Assembly: GCA_021837545.1 (NCBI GenBank)
Contig: JAKBFR010000002.1
Coordinates: 1-61,335 of the forward strand
Direction of reading: 5' to 3'
DNA: 61,335 nt
DNA from: Bacillota bacterium
Lineage (GTDB): Bacteria; Bacillota_A; Clostridia; Clostridiales; Clostridiaceae
A program made the translations under genes and the position numbers. This document shows, one piece after another, positions 36,776-46,512 of this stretch. Each line of letters starts with the position of its first letter. Position 1 is the first letter of the stretch. The notes under the pieces are model-generated. The model ran no database searches, was not told the DNA's origin, and saw only the letters and a program-made list of their open reading frames with translations.

Positions 36776-37843
36776 GTGATATACGGGCTAATTTTAGCTG
36801 GAGGTAAGGGAAGTAGGCTATATCCGCTATCAAGAGCTGGAGAGCCAAAACAATTTTTAAAGCTTATTAACGATAAAAGCTTTTTAGTTAACACTGTTGA
36901 TCGGATAATCCCAATAATAGATAGAGATAATATTTATGTTGTAACTAATATGGACTACAAAGAAAAAGTTAAAAATGAACTTATAGGAATAAACGATGAG
37001 AATATTTTCGTAGAACCTGCAAATAAGGAAACTGCTACTTGTATAGGTTTATCGGCAGTAAGGCTATTGAAACAAGATGCTAATGCAGTTATGGTTGTAT
37101 TACCATCAGATCACTATATCCAAGGTGAGAAGAATTATATAGATACGTTATCACAAGCAATTGAGATGGCAAATAAGAGAAGATGTATTGTTACACTAGG
37201 AATCGAACCCAATAGACCAGAAACAGGATATGGTTATATAGAAATGGGTGAAAGGACTACAGGGAATATATCAACTTATAAGATAGCTAGATTCACTGAA
37301 AAACCTAATTTAGAGGTCGCTAAAGATTTTATATTAAAGGGAACTTATTTATGGAATTCTGGAATGTTTATATTTAGAGCAGATGTTATTTTAAGAGAAA
37401 TAGAAAAATATCTACCTAAGTTGCATAAACCATTAATGGAAATATATAAGAGCTTGGGTGAAGAGAATGAGGACGAGGTTATAAAAGAACAATATGATTT
37501 TATAGATGGAATATCCATAGATTTTGGAGTTATGCAAAAAACAAGAAAGGCATATGTTATAAAATGCGATTTTAGCTGGGATGATATGGGAAGCTTTGGA
37601 GCTTTAAGCAGGTTACTTAGCACTTATAGAAATAATAATATATCCCCCAATGTTTATGTTGATGAATGTGAAAATTGCTCCATATTTGGAGGCAAAAATT
37701 TAATAATTGGATTTGGAATAAAGGATTTAGTCGTAGTAGACGCTGGGGATGTCATACTTGTAATGGATAAAAATAAGGATCAAGAAATAAAACATTTATT
37801 AAATAAACTTAATGAACAGAGTAAGTTTAATAAATTTTTATAA
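36776..37843 (+). CDS. manC: Mannose-1-phosphate guanylyltransferase
   Basis: Makes GDP-mannose from mannose-1-phosphate and GTP. The 355-residue single-domain product has the signature LAGGKGSRLYPLSR (residues 6-19) with PKQFLKL. VVLPSDHYI carries the metal Asp, and TLGIEPNRPETGYGYIEMG and FTEKPNLEVA are typical of the family, as is FSWDDMGSFGAL. There is no fused PMI domain, as in short ManC forms. GTG 36776 is the start; TGGAGTTGA lies 6 nt upstream, and an ATG 4 bp earlier is out of frame. It stands alone; no GDP-sugar or capsule genes follow here. Confidence 0.92.
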   Translation: MIYGLILAGGKGSRLYPLSRAGEPKQFLKLINDKSFLVNTVDRIIPIIDRDNIYVVTNMDYKEKVKNELIGINDENIFVEPANKETATCIGLSAVRLLKQDANAVMVVLPSDHYIQGEKNYIDTLSQAIEMANKRRCIVTLGIEPNRPETGYGYIEMGERTTGNISTYKIARFTEKPNLEVAKDFILKGTYLWNSGMFIFRADVILREIEKYLPKLHKPLMEIYKSLGEENEDEVIKEQYDFIDGISIDFGVMQKTRKAYVIKCDFSWDDMGSFGALSRLLSTYRNNNISPNVYVDECENCSIFGGKNLIIGFGIKDLVVVDAGDVILVMDKNKDQEIKHLLNKLNEQSKFNKFL

Positions 37844-38130
37844 AAAACATTAAAGAATATATGCTTATTTTGATTAACAGGTTGGCTAAATTGTACTCAA
37901 ATTTCTGTTTTTGCTAATTCAGTTTTATTAATTATGAAGTTTGATATTATTGGATATTTATGCATATAATATTTGTCCAAATTATTTAATAATGTATTGT
38001 AAATTTGTACTGTGAGTATTATCATAAGAGTATAAAAATAAATTTTAATTATATTAAAAAATTACTATATATTAAACTTGAAAAGTTTTTAAAAGTAAAA
38101 TAATTAAAATATAGAGGATGTGACTAGACT

Positions 38131-38715
38131 TTGATGATTAATACTCACAAAGCTATGGGTGAAAATATTATAAAATATGCTAATACAAAGAGTATTTATT
38201 TAATTAATGATAAAAGATTTATATGGGGGAACGTGAAACCTGATTGTGTACCTAAATATAAATTTATGAAGCATTATTTTGATGAAAGCATAGATATGGT
38301 AGTTGAAAAAATTATATATTTATCTTCGTTAAAATTAGAAGATATTTACTATAATATGACTATTGGAAAATTTAGTGAAGAACTTGGAGTAGTATGTCAC
38401 TTTTTGTGTGATTTTTTTTGTGCTCCGCATTACTATAGATGGGAATTTAAAAGTACTAGTGCAGTAAAACAGCATATGATGTATGAAAGCAAATTAGCTA
38501 AACTAGCTAAGGAATTTAAGTTAACAGGCATTATAAATACAGATTTAGAACCAAGTAATATAAAATCTTTTATAATACAATTACAAAAACAATATGATGG
38601 AATATTAGATTATAATAACGATTTAACATTTTCATATTATGTTTGTGATAGCGTGCTAAATATGATTTTAAATAATGTATTTTCAAATGATTACAAAGTA
38701 AGCAAAGCAATTTAA
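38131..38715 (+). CDS. Zinc-dependent phospholipase C-like protein
   Basis: The 194-residue product matches the Zn-dependent PLC fold: INTHKAMGENI with an early His, FIWGNVKPDCVPKY, KHYFDE, and ELGVVCHFLCDFFCAPHYY with the HxxxD/H zinc ligands. It has no signal peptide, unlike the alpha-toxin class, and lacks a C2 domain. It belongs to the short intracellular-type family common in clostridia. The start is TTG 38131 or ATG 38134; GAGGATG lies 13 nt upstream, so the exact start is unsure. No toxin role should be assumed. Confidence 0.85.
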   Translation: MMINTHKAMGENIIKYANTKSIYLINDKRFIWGNVKPDCVPKYKFMKHYFDESIDMVVEKIIYLSSLKLEDIYYNMTIGKFSEELGVVCHFLCDFFCAPHYYRWEFKSTSAVKQHMMYESKLAKLAKEFKLTGIINTDLEPSNIKSFIIQLQKQYDGILDYNNDLTFSYYVCDSVLNMILNNVFSNDYKVSKAI

Positions 38716-38735
38716 TTACTTATCCTATATAGAAT

Positions 38736-38776
38736 AAATATCTCAAAATAATTTTTCATTATTTTGAGATATTTTT
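38736..38776 (+). terminator. Terminator of the PLC-like gene
   Basis: AAATATCTCAAAATAA faces TTATTTTGAGATATTT with T5 after it. Confidence 0.8.
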
Positions 38777-38863
38777 CATTATTTTTAATGAGATAGCGAA
38801 AAATTATTGCACAAATATAACAAAAAGAATATAATACAACGAAATATATGAACACGTGTGCAT

Positions 38864-38986
38864 ATGCTGGTCAAGGCTTGCAAAATTAGAAGAGACAAAA
38901 AATTTATATATTATTTATTAGATGATGAAGATATAAAAAACATATTTAATAACGGCTTTGAACGTATTACTGAAATATTATTTTAA
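38864..38986 (+). pseudogene. Remnant of an ArsR-family regulator (C-terminal 40 codons)
   Basis: A 40-codon frame reads MLVKACKIRRDKKFIYYLLD and then DEDIKNIFNNGFERITEI. This matches the wing and last helix of ArsR/CzrA-type repressors (R-x-x-K-x-x-Y-Y-x-L-x-D, then E/D-x-I-x-x-I/L-F-x-x-G). An in-frame stop lies 5 codons upstream, no ribosome binding site is seen, and the DNA-binding half is missing. It is a decayed gene rather than a small protein. Confidence 0.55.
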
Positions 38987-39245
38987 CAGAAGGTTAAATT
39001 TGAATTTTATAAGTATTTTAATGAAATACTTTCATTAACATTAACATAATAATATATAAATGTGGTAGAATTATAAAGCATAGTAATTATTGAATGGTTA
39101 GAAGTTTTAAAATTATTTATAATTAGATATAGATTGTTAAAAAATAGACTAATTATTATTAAATTGGCTAATCATATAATTGTATAAGTCACTTTAAAAT
39201 AAATAGTTAAAAAATATTAGATTATTAAGGTAGGGGAAAATAGAT

Positions 39246-39881
39246 ATGGAAAAGAATAAGAATATATCCATGGCAGTTATCAAAAGATTGCCTAAATATT
39301 ATAGATATCTTGAGGAACTTATGAAAAATGATGTGGATAGAATTTCATCAAAAGAATTAGGTGAAAAAATAGGTTTTACGGCATCTCAAATCCGCCAAGA
39401 TTTAAATTGTTTTGGAGATTTCGGACAACAAGGATATGGATATAACGTAAAAGAACTATATAACCAAATCAGCTCTATATTAGGACTGGATAGAGGCTAT
39501 GAAGCAACCCTAGTTGGCGCAGGTAACATAGGCCAAGCAGTTTCAAATTATTCAAGGTTTGAAAATTTAGGGTTTAAAATAACAGCTATATTTGATGCAA
39601 ATCCCAAACTAATAGGAATGAGGATTAGGGATGTAGAAATTATGGATATAGATGAAATGACAACTGTTTTAAATGAACATAAAATTGATATAGGAATAAT
39701 ATGCGTTCCAAGAAAAAATGCACAAACTGTTGCTGATGAGTTAATAAAAGGTGGCGTGAGAGCAATTTGGAATTTTGCACCTGTGGATTTGGTAGTACCA
39801 GATTGTGTAAAAGTAGAAAATGTACATTTAAGTGAGAGTTTGCTAACTTTAATTTATTTATTAAATGAAAGTGATAGTTAA
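39246..39881 (+). CDS. rex: Redox-sensing transcriptional repressor Rex
   Basis: A dimeric repressor that senses the NADH/NAD+ ratio; NADH releases it from DNA. The 211-residue product has the N-terminal winged helix (SSKELGEKIGFTASQIRQDL, then FGDFGQQGYGYNV). The Rossmann motif is VGAGNIGQAV near residue 90, with the dinucleotide-specificity Asp in AIFDANPKLIG. The C-terminal swap helix holds LSESLLTLIYLLNE. An AGGGG site precedes ATG 39246. It lies directly upstream of, and in the same direction as, the butyryl-CoA operon that carries a perfect Rex site, but its own terminator separates them. Confidence 0.97.
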   Translation: MEKNKNISMAVIKRLPKYYRYLEELMKNDVDRISSKELGEKIGFTASQIRQDLNCFGDFGQQGYGYNVKELYNQISSILGLDRGYEATLVGAGNIGQAVSNYSRFENLGFKITAIFDANPKLIGMRIRDVEIMDIDEMTTVLNEHKIDIGIICVPRKNAQTVADELIKGGVRAIWNFAPVDLVVPDCVKVENVHLSESLLTLIYLLNESDS

Positions 39882-39914
39882 AAATTTAATTATTATATTT
39901 TAATCAGATAAAAC

Positions 39915-39980
39915 AAAATAACGAGTTGGTCTGCTAGATATCAGCCATAATGGACTAGCAGGCCTATTCGTTATTTTTTA
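39915..39980 (+). terminator. Terminator of rex
   Basis: AAAATAACGA pairs with TCGTTATTTT around an inner CTGCTAG/CTAGCAG stem; T6 follows. Confidence 0.9.
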
Positions 39981-40101
39981 TATGCTTTAATATAATGTTG
40001 ATTTTTTTAGAATAATTAAAAATAGGATGAAATAAGTAAAAAAAATATACTAAAACAGAATATTTTATTGCAAATAAATTAAGTACGTATTATAATTTTA
40101 A

Positions 40102-40132
40102 TTAGGGTTTTAGACCCTTAATGTTTTTTTTG
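40102..40132 (+). terminator. Second hairpin with T-run between rex and crt
   Basis: TTAGGGT and ACCCTTAA pair around TTTAG, followed by eight T. It lies just before the Rex operator, so it blocks read-through into the regulated promoter. Confidence 0.65.
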
Positions 40133-40162
40133 ATTCATTTGTTATAATATTAACAAATGAAT
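40133..40162. promoter_or_regulatory. Rex operator of the butyryl-CoA operon
   Basis: The core TTGTTATAATATTAACAA (40139-40156) matches the Rex consensus TTGTTA-n6-TAACAA. The symmetry extends to 12-bp arms, ATTCATTTGTTA and TAACAAATGAAT. The TATAAT inside the site is a plausible -10, so Rex would block RNA polymerase directly. Confidence 0.9.
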
Positions 40163-40229
40163 TAAAAAATATTGAAAATAGTGAGAAAATTAAAAAAATA
40201 AATAAGCAAGTTTGAAGGAGGACCTTAAC

Positions 40230-41015
40230 ATGGAATTAAAAAATGTGATTCTTGAAAAAGAAGGGCATTTAGCTATTGTTACAATCAATAGACCAAAAGC
40301 ACTAAATGCATTAAATTCAGAAACATTAAAAGATTTAGATACTGTTTTAGATGATTTAGAAAAAGACAGCAATGTGTATGCAGTTATATTAACTGGTGCA
40401 GGAGAAAAATCTTTTGTTGCTGGAGCAGATATTGCAGAAATGAAAGATCTTAACGAAGAACAAGGTAAAGAATTTGGAATCTTAGGAAATAATGTTTTCA
40501 GAAGATTAGAAAAATTGGATAAGCCGGTTATCGCAGCTATCTCAGGATTTGCTCTTGGTGGTGGATGTGAACTTGCTATGTCATGTGACATAAGAATAGC
40601 TTCAGAAAAGGCTAAATTTGGCCAACCAGAAGCAGGTCTTGGAATAACTCCAGGATTTGGTGGAACTCAAAGATTAGCTAGAATTGTAGGACCTGGAAAA
40701 GCTAAAGAATTAATATATACTTGTGATATTATTAAGGCTGATGAAGCTTACAGAATAGGCTTAGTAAATAAAATAGTTGCTTTAGAAAGTTTAATGGATG
40801 AAGCAAAAGTAATGGCTAATAAAATTGCAGCTAATGCTCCAAAGGCAGTTAAGTATTGTAAAGATGCTATTGATAGAGGAATGCAAGTAGATATAGATGC
40901 AGCAATATTAATAGAAGCAGAGGACTTTGGTAAATGCTTTGCAACAGAAGATCAAACAGAAGGAATGACTGCATTCTTAGAAAGAAGAGCAGAAAAGAAT
41001 TTTCAAAATAAATAA
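40230..41015 (+). CDS. crt: 3-hydroxybutyryl-CoA dehydratase (crotonase)
   Basis: Dehydrates 3-hydroxybutyryl-CoA to crotonyl-CoA in butyrate and butanol formation. The 261-residue product has the crotonase oxyanion motifs AGEKSFVAGADIAEM and ALGGGCELAMSCDIRIA with the first catalytic Glu, then GQPEAGLGITPGFGGTQRLAR with the second. AAGGAGG is 7 nt before ATG 40230; the in-frame TTG 18 nt earlier is not needed. It is the first gene of the crt-bcd-etfB-etfA-hbd operon, under the Rex operator. Confidence 0.97.
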   Translation: MELKNVILEKEGHLAIVTINRPKALNALNSETLKDLDTVLDDLEKDSNVYAVILTGAGEKSFVAGADIAEMKDLNEEQGKEFGILGNNVFRRLEKLDKPVIAAISGFALGGGCELAMSCDIRIASEKAKFGQPEAGLGITPGFGGTQRLARIVGPGKAKELIYTCDIIKADEAYRIGLVNKIVALESLMDEAKVMANKIAANAPKAVKYCKDAIDRGMQVDIDAAILIEAEDFGKCFATEDQTEGMTAFLERRAEKNFQNK

Positions 41016-41106
41016 ATAAAATTTATAAATTAAGTTAAAAATCTATTAGAGGTTTATATATATAGTTTGTTATCAAATAGGTTTAATTAACAAGGAGGGT
41101 AATTTA

Positions 41107-42246
41107 ATGAATTTCCAATTAACTAGAGAACAACAATTAGTACAACAAATGATCAGAGAATTCGCAATAAATGAAGTTAAGCCAATAGCTGCTGAAATTG
41201 ATGAAACAGAAAGATTCCCTATGGAAAACGTTGAAAAAATGGCTAAATTAGGAGTAATGGGTATACCTTTTGCTAAAGAATTTGGTGGAGCAGGCGGAGA
41301 TGTTCTTTCATACATAATAGCTGTAGAAGAATTATCAAAAGTTTGTGGAACTACAGGAGTTATACTTTCAGCTCATACATCATTATGCGCATCAGTAATT
41401 AATGAAAATGGTACTCCAGCTCAAAGAGCACAATATTTACCTGATCTTTGTACTGGTAAAAAACTTGGTGCTTTCGGTTTAACTGAACCAGGTGCTGGTA
41501 CAGATGCAGCAGGACAACAAACAACAGCTGTATTAGATGGAGATAACTATATCTTAAATGGTTCAAAAATCTTTATAACAAATGGTGGAGTTGCTGAAAC
41601 TTTCATAATATTTGCTATGACAGATAAGAGCATAGGAACTAAAGGTATTTCTGCATTTATCGTAGAAAAATCATTCAAAGGATTCTCAGTAGGGAAACAT
41701 GAAAACAAGATGGGTATTAGAGCATCTTCAACTACTGAATTAGTTATGGAAAATTGTATAGTACCAAAAGAAAACCTACTTAGTAAAGAAGGTAAGGGAT
41801 TTGGTATAGCAATGAAGACTCTTGATGGAGGAAGAATTGGTATAGCTGCTCAAGCTTTAGGTATTGCAGAAGGTGCTTTTGAAGAAGCAGTTGCATACAT
41901 GAAAGAAAGAAAACAATTCAATAAGCCATTATCAGCATTCCAAGGATTACAATGGTATATTGCTGAAATGGATGTTAAAATTCAAGCAGCTAAATACTTA
42001 GTATATCTAGCTGCATGCAAGAAGCAAGCTGGTGAATCATACTCACTTGAAGCAGCTCGTGCTAAATTATTTGCTGCAGATGTTGCAATGGAAGTTACAA
42101 CTAAGGCAGTACAAATCTTTGGTGGATATGGTTACACTAAGGAATACCCAGTTGAAAGAATGATGAGAGATGCTAAGATAACAGAAATCTATGAAGGAAC
42201 TTCAGAAGTTCAAAAGATGGTTATCGCAGGAAGCATTTTAAGATAG
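41107..42246 (+). CDS. bcd: Butyryl-CoA dehydrogenase
   Basis: Reduces crotonyl-CoA to butyryl-CoA in complex with EtfAB, which bifurcates electrons from NADH to crotonyl-CoA and ferredoxin. The 379-residue acyl-CoA dehydrogenase has the FAD loop FGLTEPGAGTDAAG, ILNGSKIFITNG, GRIGIAAQALGIAEGA and AVQIFGGYGYTKEYPVERMMRDAK. The catalytic Glu is in ITEIYEGTSEVQKMV near the C-terminus. AAGGAGG precedes ATG 41107. It is followed by etfB after 13 nt. Confidence 0.97.
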   Translation: MNFQLTREQQLVQQMIREFAINEVKPIAAEIDETERFPMENVEKMAKLGVMGIPFAKEFGGAGGDVLSYIIAVEELSKVCGTTGVILSAHTSLCASVINENGTPAQRAQYLPDLCTGKKLGAFGLTEPGAGTDAAGQQTTAVLDGDNYILNGSKIFITNGGVAETFIIFAMTDKSIGTKGISAFIVEKSFKGFSVGKHENKMGIRASSTTELVMENCIVPKENLLSKEGKGFGIAMKTLDGGRIGIAAQALGIAEGAFEEAVAYMKERKQFNKPLSAFQGLQWYIAEMDVKIQAAKYLVYLAACKKQAGESYSLEAARAKLFAADVAMEVTTKAVQIFGGYGYTKEYPVERMMRDAKITEIYEGTSEVQKMVIAGSILR

Positions 42247-42259
42247 GAGGAATTTTATA

Positions 42260-43039
42260 ATGAATATAGTAGTTTGTGTAAAACAAGTTCCAGATACTGC
42301 AGCAGTAAAGATTGATCCTAAAACTGGTACGTTAATAAGAGATGGAGTTCCATCAATTATGAATCCAGAGGACAAACATGCATTAGAAGGTGCGTTACAA
42401 TTAAAAGAAACTAATGGTGCTAAGGTTACTGTTATAAGCATGGGACTTCCAATGGCTAAGGCTGTACTTAGAGAAGCATTATGTATGGGAGCTGACGAAG
42501 CTATCCTATTAACAGATAGATGTCTTGGAGGAGCTGATACTTTAGCTACTTCAAAATCATTAGCTGGAGTTATTAAAAAGTTAGATTATGATATAGTACT
42601 TGCTGGAAGACAAGCAATTGATGGTGATACTGCACAAGTTGGACCAGAAATAGCTGAACATTTAAACCTTCCTCAAGTAACTTACGTTCAAGATATTAAA
42701 GTTGAAGGCGATAAATTAATCGTAAAGAGAGCATTAGAAGATGGATACCAAGTGGTAGAAGTTAAAACTCCATGTCTATTAACTGCAATTGAAGAATTAA
42801 ATGAAGCTAGATATATGAATATAGCTGATATATTTGCAACAAATGATGATCAAATCAAAGTTATGAGCGCAGATGATATAGATGTAGATAAAGAAGAATT
42901 AGGACTTAAAGGTTCACCTACAAAGGTTAAGAAGTCAATGACTAAGGAAGTTAAGGGTGCCGGAGAAATAGTTAGAGAATCACCTAAAAATGCAGCATAT
43001 TATGTTGTAGGAAAATTAAAAGAAAAACACTACATCTAA
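42260..43039 (+). CDS. etfB: Electron transfer flavoprotein subunit beta
   Basis: The 259-residue subunit carries the bifurcating FAD in butyryl-CoA dehydrogenase complexes. It has MNIVVCVKQVPDTAAVKIDP at the start, MNPEDKHALEGALQLKE and the nucleotide segment LAGRQAIDGDTAQVGPEIAEHL near residue 115. ARYMNIADIFA marks the family. AGGAGGA lies 7 nt before ATG 42260. It is translated with etfA, 22 nt downstream. Confidence 0.96.
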   Translation: MNIVVCVKQVPDTAAVKIDPKTGTLIRDGVPSIMNPEDKHALEGALQLKETNGAKVTVISMGLPMAKAVLREALCMGADEAILLTDRCLGGADTLATSKSLAGVIKKLDYDIVLAGRQAIDGDTAQVGPEIAEHLNLPQVTYVQDIKVEGDKLIVKRALEDGYQVVEVKTPCLLTAIEELNEARYMNIADIFATNDDQIKVMSADDIDVDKEELGLKGSPTKVKKSMTKEVKGAGEIVRESPKNAAYYVVGKLKEKHYI

Positions 43040-43061
43040 GATAATAGGAGGGTAATTTAAT

Positions 43062-44069
43062 ATGAATATAGCAGATTACAAAGGCGTTTGGGTCTTTGCT
43101 GAACAAAGAGAAGGCGAATTACAAAAAGTATCTTTAGAACTACTTGGAGAAGGTAGAAGAATTGCTGATGAATTAGGAGTAAAGTTAACTGCTTTATTAC
43201 TAGGAAATAACATAGAGACACTTGCAAAAACATTGGCAGAACACGGAGCTGATGAAGTTTTAGTTGCTGATGACAAAAACTTAGAACATTATACAACTGG
43301 AGCTTATACTAAGGTTATCTGTGATTTAGCTAATGAAAGAAAACCAGGAATATTATTCGTAGGAGCTACTTTTATTGGAAGAGATTTAGGACCAAGAGTA
43401 GCAGCTAGATTATCAACTGGATTAACTGCTGACTGTACTTCAATTGAAGTTGAAGTTGAAAATGGAGCTCTTTTAGCTACAAGACCAGCATTTGGTGGAA
43501 ACTTAATGGCTACAATTGCGTGTCCAGATCATAGACCACAAATGGCTACAGTAAGACCAGGAGTATTTGCAAAAATCACTACTGACGCAGCAAACTGTAA
43601 AATTGAAAAGGTTGAAGTTAAATTAGCTGAAAGCGATATAATGACTAAAGTTTTAGAAATTGTTAAAGCTAAGAAAGATATTGTAGATATTGCTGAAGCA
43701 GATTTTATAGTATCAGGTGGTAGAGGAGTTGGAAGCAAAGAAAACTTTAAACTTCTTGAAGAATTAGCTGAAGTTTTAGAAGGATCTGTAGCTGGATCGA
43801 GAGCTGCTGTTGAAAATGGATGGATTGATGGAGCATACCAAGTTGGTCAAACTGGTAAAACTGTTAGACCTCAAATTTATATAGCTTGTGGTATTTCAGG
43901 AGCTATCCAACACGTTGCTGGTATGCAAGATTCAGATTTAATCATTGCTGTTAATAAAGATGACACAGCTCCAATAATGAAAGTTGCAGATTATGCAATA
44001 GTTGGAGATGTTGCTAAAGTAGTACCTGAATTAATAGCTCAATTTAAAGAAGTAAAGAGCGCTGAATAA
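43062..44069 (+). CDS. etfA: Electron transfer flavoprotein subunit alpha
   Basis: The 335-residue partner of EtfB. The C-terminal FAD domain shows IVSGGRGVGSKENFKLLEEL, GSRAAVENGW, QVGQTGKTVRPQIYIACGISGAIQH and INKD-type AVNKDDTAPIMKVADY, the Etf-alpha signature. The N-terminal domain has VWVFAEQREGELQKVSLELLG. AGGAGGG precedes ATG 43062. There is no N-terminal ferredoxin extension, so it is the short form found with clostridial Bcd. Confidence 0.96.
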   Translation: MNIADYKGVWVFAEQREGELQKVSLELLGEGRRIADELGVKLTALLLGNNIETLAKTLAEHGADEVLVADDKNLEHYTTGAYTKVICDLANERKPGILFVGATFIGRDLGPRVAARLSTGLTADCTSIEVEVENGALLATRPAFGGNLMATIACPDHRPQMATVRPGVFAKITTDAANCKIEKVEVKLAESDIMTKVLEIVKAKKDIVDIAEADFIVSGGRGVGSKENFKLLEELAEVLEGSVAGSRAAVENGWIDGAYQVGQTGKTVRPQIYIACGISGAIQHVAGMQDSDLIIAVNKDDTAPIMKVADYAIVGDVAKVVPELIAQFKEVKSAE

Positions 44070-44163
44070 TTTAATAAATTTATTGTTATAATGTTGATTT
44101 TAAAAGTTAATAATATAACAACAAAGATAATTATTTTGTAAGTTGAATAATTAATAAAAATGA

Positions 44164-44198
44164 ATCCTTAGTTAAAGTAATTTATTTTAACTAAGGAT
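44164..44198 (+). repeat. Hairpin in the etfA-hbd gap
   Basis: ATCCTTAGTTAAA (44164-44176) and TTTAACTAAGGAT (44186-44198) are fully complementary. No T-run follows, so it probably protects or marks a processing site in the operon mRNA; partial attenuation of hbd cannot be excluded. Confidence 0.5.
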
Positions 44199-44232
44199 AT
44201 CTATAATGAAGAATTTTGAGGAGGAATAATCC

Positions 44233-45081
44233 ATGGAAAAGATTTTTGTACTTGGAGCAGGAACTATGGGTGCTGGTATCGTTCAAGCATTCGCTCAAAA
44301 AGGTTGCGAAGTAATCGTAAGAGATATAAAAGATGAATTTGTTGACAGAGGAATAGCTGGAATAACAAAAGGATTAGAAAAGCAAGTTGCTAAAGGAAAA
44401 ATGACTGAAGAAGTTAAAGTAGAAATACTTTCAAGAATTTCAGGAACAACTGATATGAATTTAGCTGCTGATTGCGATTTAGTAGTTGAAGCTGCTATTG
44501 AAAACATGAAAATCAAAAAAGAAATATTTGCTGAATTAGATGGAATTTGTAAGCCAGAAACAATTTTAGCTTCAAATACTTCATCTTTATCAATTACTGA
44601 AGTTGCATCAGCTACAAAGAGACCTGATAAGGTTATAGGAATGCATTTCTTTAATCCAGCTCCAGTAATGAAATTAGTTGAAGTTATTAGAGGAATAGCC
44701 ACTTCTCAAGAAACTTTTGATGCTGTTAAGAACTTATCAGTTGCAATAGGAAAAGAACCAGTAGAAGTTGCAGAAGCTCCAGGATTCGTTGTAAACAGAA
44801 TCTTAATCCCAATGATTAACGAAGCTTCATTCATATTACAAGAATCAATAGCTTCAGCTGAAGATATAGATAATGCTATGAAATATGGTGCTGGTCATCC
44901 AATGGGACCTTTAGCATTAGGAGATCTTATAGGATTAGACGTTTGTTTAGCTATTATGGATGTTTTATTCACTGAAACAGGAGATAGCAAGTACAGAGCT
45001 AGTAGCATATTAAGAAAATATGTTAGAGCTGGATGGCTTGGAAGAAAATCAGGAAAAGGATTCTACGACTATTCTAAATAA
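44233..45081 (+). CDS. hbd: 3-hydroxybutyryl-CoA dehydrogenase
   Basis: Reduces acetoacetyl-CoA to 3-hydroxybutyryl-CoA with NAD(P)H. The 282-residue product has [19 protein letters not shown] (the Rossmann loop at residues 5-23), the [13 protein letters not shown] motif, catalytic His in [17 protein letters not shown], and [15 protein letters not shown]. The [21 protein letters not shown]-terminal domain is typical. GAGGAGG precedes ATG 44233. It is the last gene of the operon, ended by the terminator at 45105-45151. The 163-bp gap before it is the widest in the operon. Confidence 0.97.
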   Translation: MEKIFVLGAGTMGAGIVQAFAQKGCEVIVRDIKDEFVDRGIAGITKGLEKQVAKGKMTEEVKVEILSRISGTTDMNLAADCDLVVEAAIENMKIKKEIFAELDGICKPETILASNTSSLSITEVASATKRPDKVIGMHFFNPAPVMKLVEVIRGIATSQETFDAVKNLSVAIGKEPVEVAEAPGFVVNRILIPMINEASFILQESIASAEDIDNAMKYGAGHPMGPLALGDLIGLDVCLAIMDVLFTETGDSKYRASSILRKYVRAGWLGRKSGKGFYDYSK

Positions 45082-45104
45082 TAAAGTAGAGTCAATAGCA
45101 TAGA

Positions 45105-45151
45105 AAAATAGAATGTATATCTGATGTAGAGGATATACATTCTATTTTTTT
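45105..45151 (+). terminator. Terminator of the butyryl-CoA operon
   Basis: AAAATAGAATGTATAT faces ATATACATTCTATTTT, a 16-bp perfect stem, with a T-run. Confidence 0.92.
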
Positions 45152-45520
45152 ATCTTTTTTTATAATAGTCCATTCTTATATATCAATGAGAAGCATGAAA
45201 TCAGTATCAACTGTAAATGGCCAATTGAAAAAGATAATGAAACTGCTTTGGATTCTAATAATTTAGCATAACGCGTTAAGATAATATTTATAAATAAATT
45301 TTAAAATATTTAATGATTATAAACTAAATGATATAATATATTAAGAGATAATTGTTTTTGATAGGTAGGTATACAAATATTAAGAGAATATATAAATGAA
45401 AAAAAGAGTACACTATGAGGGAAATAAGTGCAGAAAATCTAAAGGATATTATTTTTAAAGAAAAACATAAGAAAATATATATATTAATAATTCACGTAAA
45501 ATATAAAGGAGGCTCAAATA

Positions 45521-46453
45521 ATGGATTATAAAACTATAAAGTCTTGTGATAACTATGTATTAATAGAAAAAGTTAAGAATTTTAAATTGAAACATATATT
45601 TGAATGCGGACAAATTTTTAGATTTGAGGAAATTTCAGAAGGCAATTTTATCGTTATTGCTTTTGGGAAATTAATAGAACTTAAGGAAGAGAGCAATAAT
45701 ATATTAATATATAATTCAACTGAAGAAGAAGTTAGAAATATATGGCTCAAATATTTTGATTTAGATAGAGATTATTCAAAGATAAAAGAAGAGCTGTCGA
45801 AAGATAATCTTCTTAGAGAAAGCATTGAGTTTGGACATGGAGTACGGGTTTTAAATCAAGATCCATTTGAAATGTTATTGAGTTTTATTATTTCAGCAAG
45901 AAATAATATTCCGTCAATAAAAAAGACTGTAAATAAAATATCAACTATGTGGGGTCAAAAGATTGATTATAAGGGTAATGTTTATTATGCTTTTCCAAGT
46001 ATTTATGAAATAAAGGATGCTACATTAGAAGAGATACAAGAAACAGGAGCTTCTTTTAGAAGTAAATACATAATAGATACAATTCAGAATGTATATAACG
46101 CTACCAAGGAAAGAGAAAATTTAAAGGGGATTGAAGATAATCCATTTTTGAAATACAATTTAGATTATATTAAAAATTTGGACGATGATGAATGTCATGA
46201 CGCTTTACAGGAATTTAAAGGAGTTGGAGCTAAAGTTGCTGATTGCATAATGTTATTTTCTATGGAAAAAACATCAGCCTTTCCAGTAGATGTATGGGTT
46301 AAACGTGCTATGATTCATTTTTATGGAGCAGAAGATTCCTCTTTAAATAAAATTAGAATTTTTGCAAGAAACAAATTCGGTAAGTTAGCTGGATTTGCAC
46401 AACAATATTTTTTCTATTATGCAAGAGAAAACAAGATAAAAATTGAAGAATAA
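45521..46453 (+). CDS. ogg: 8-oxoguanine DNA glycosylase / AP lyase (OGG1-like)
   Basis: The 310-residue HhH-GPD base-excision enzyme removes 8-oxoG. Its N-terminal domain has HIFECGQIFRF, as in OGG1 and AlkA. The helix-hairpin-helix and active site read LQEFKGVGAKVADCIMLFSM with the catalytic Lys, then AFPVDVWVKRAM with the catalytic Asp. LLSFIISARNNIPSIKKTV is the typical helix with N and R. AAGGAGG lies 8 nt before ATG 45521. The ~370 bp upstream contain no clear gene. Placement beside fermentative genes seems incidental. Confidence 0.93.
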   Translation: MDYKTIKSCDNYVLIEKVKNFKLKHIFECGQIFRFEEISEGNFIVIAFGKLIELKEESNNILIYNSTEEEVRNIWLKYFDLDRDYSKIKEELSKDNLLRESIEFGHGVRVLNQDPFEMLLSFIISARNNIPSIKKTVNKISTMWGQKIDYKGNVYYAFPSIYEIKDATLEEIQETGASFRSKYIIDTIQNVYNATKERENLKGIEDNPFLKYNLDYIKNLDDDECHDALQEFKGVGAKVADCIMLFSMEKTSAFPVDVWVKRAMIHFYGAEDSSLNKIRIFARNKFGKLAGFAQQYFFYYARENKIKIEE

Positions 46454-46512
46454 AGAAGATACAAATTAAGGTCAAAATTGGGAAAATTCAGAAAATTGGA
46501 ACTATACAATAC

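Noticed and set aside
45166..45271. Coding-like fragment ending KWPIEKDNETALDSNNLA
   Set aside because: No start codon after the stop at its upstream end and no family recognised; it may be a gene relic but the evidence is too thin to call.
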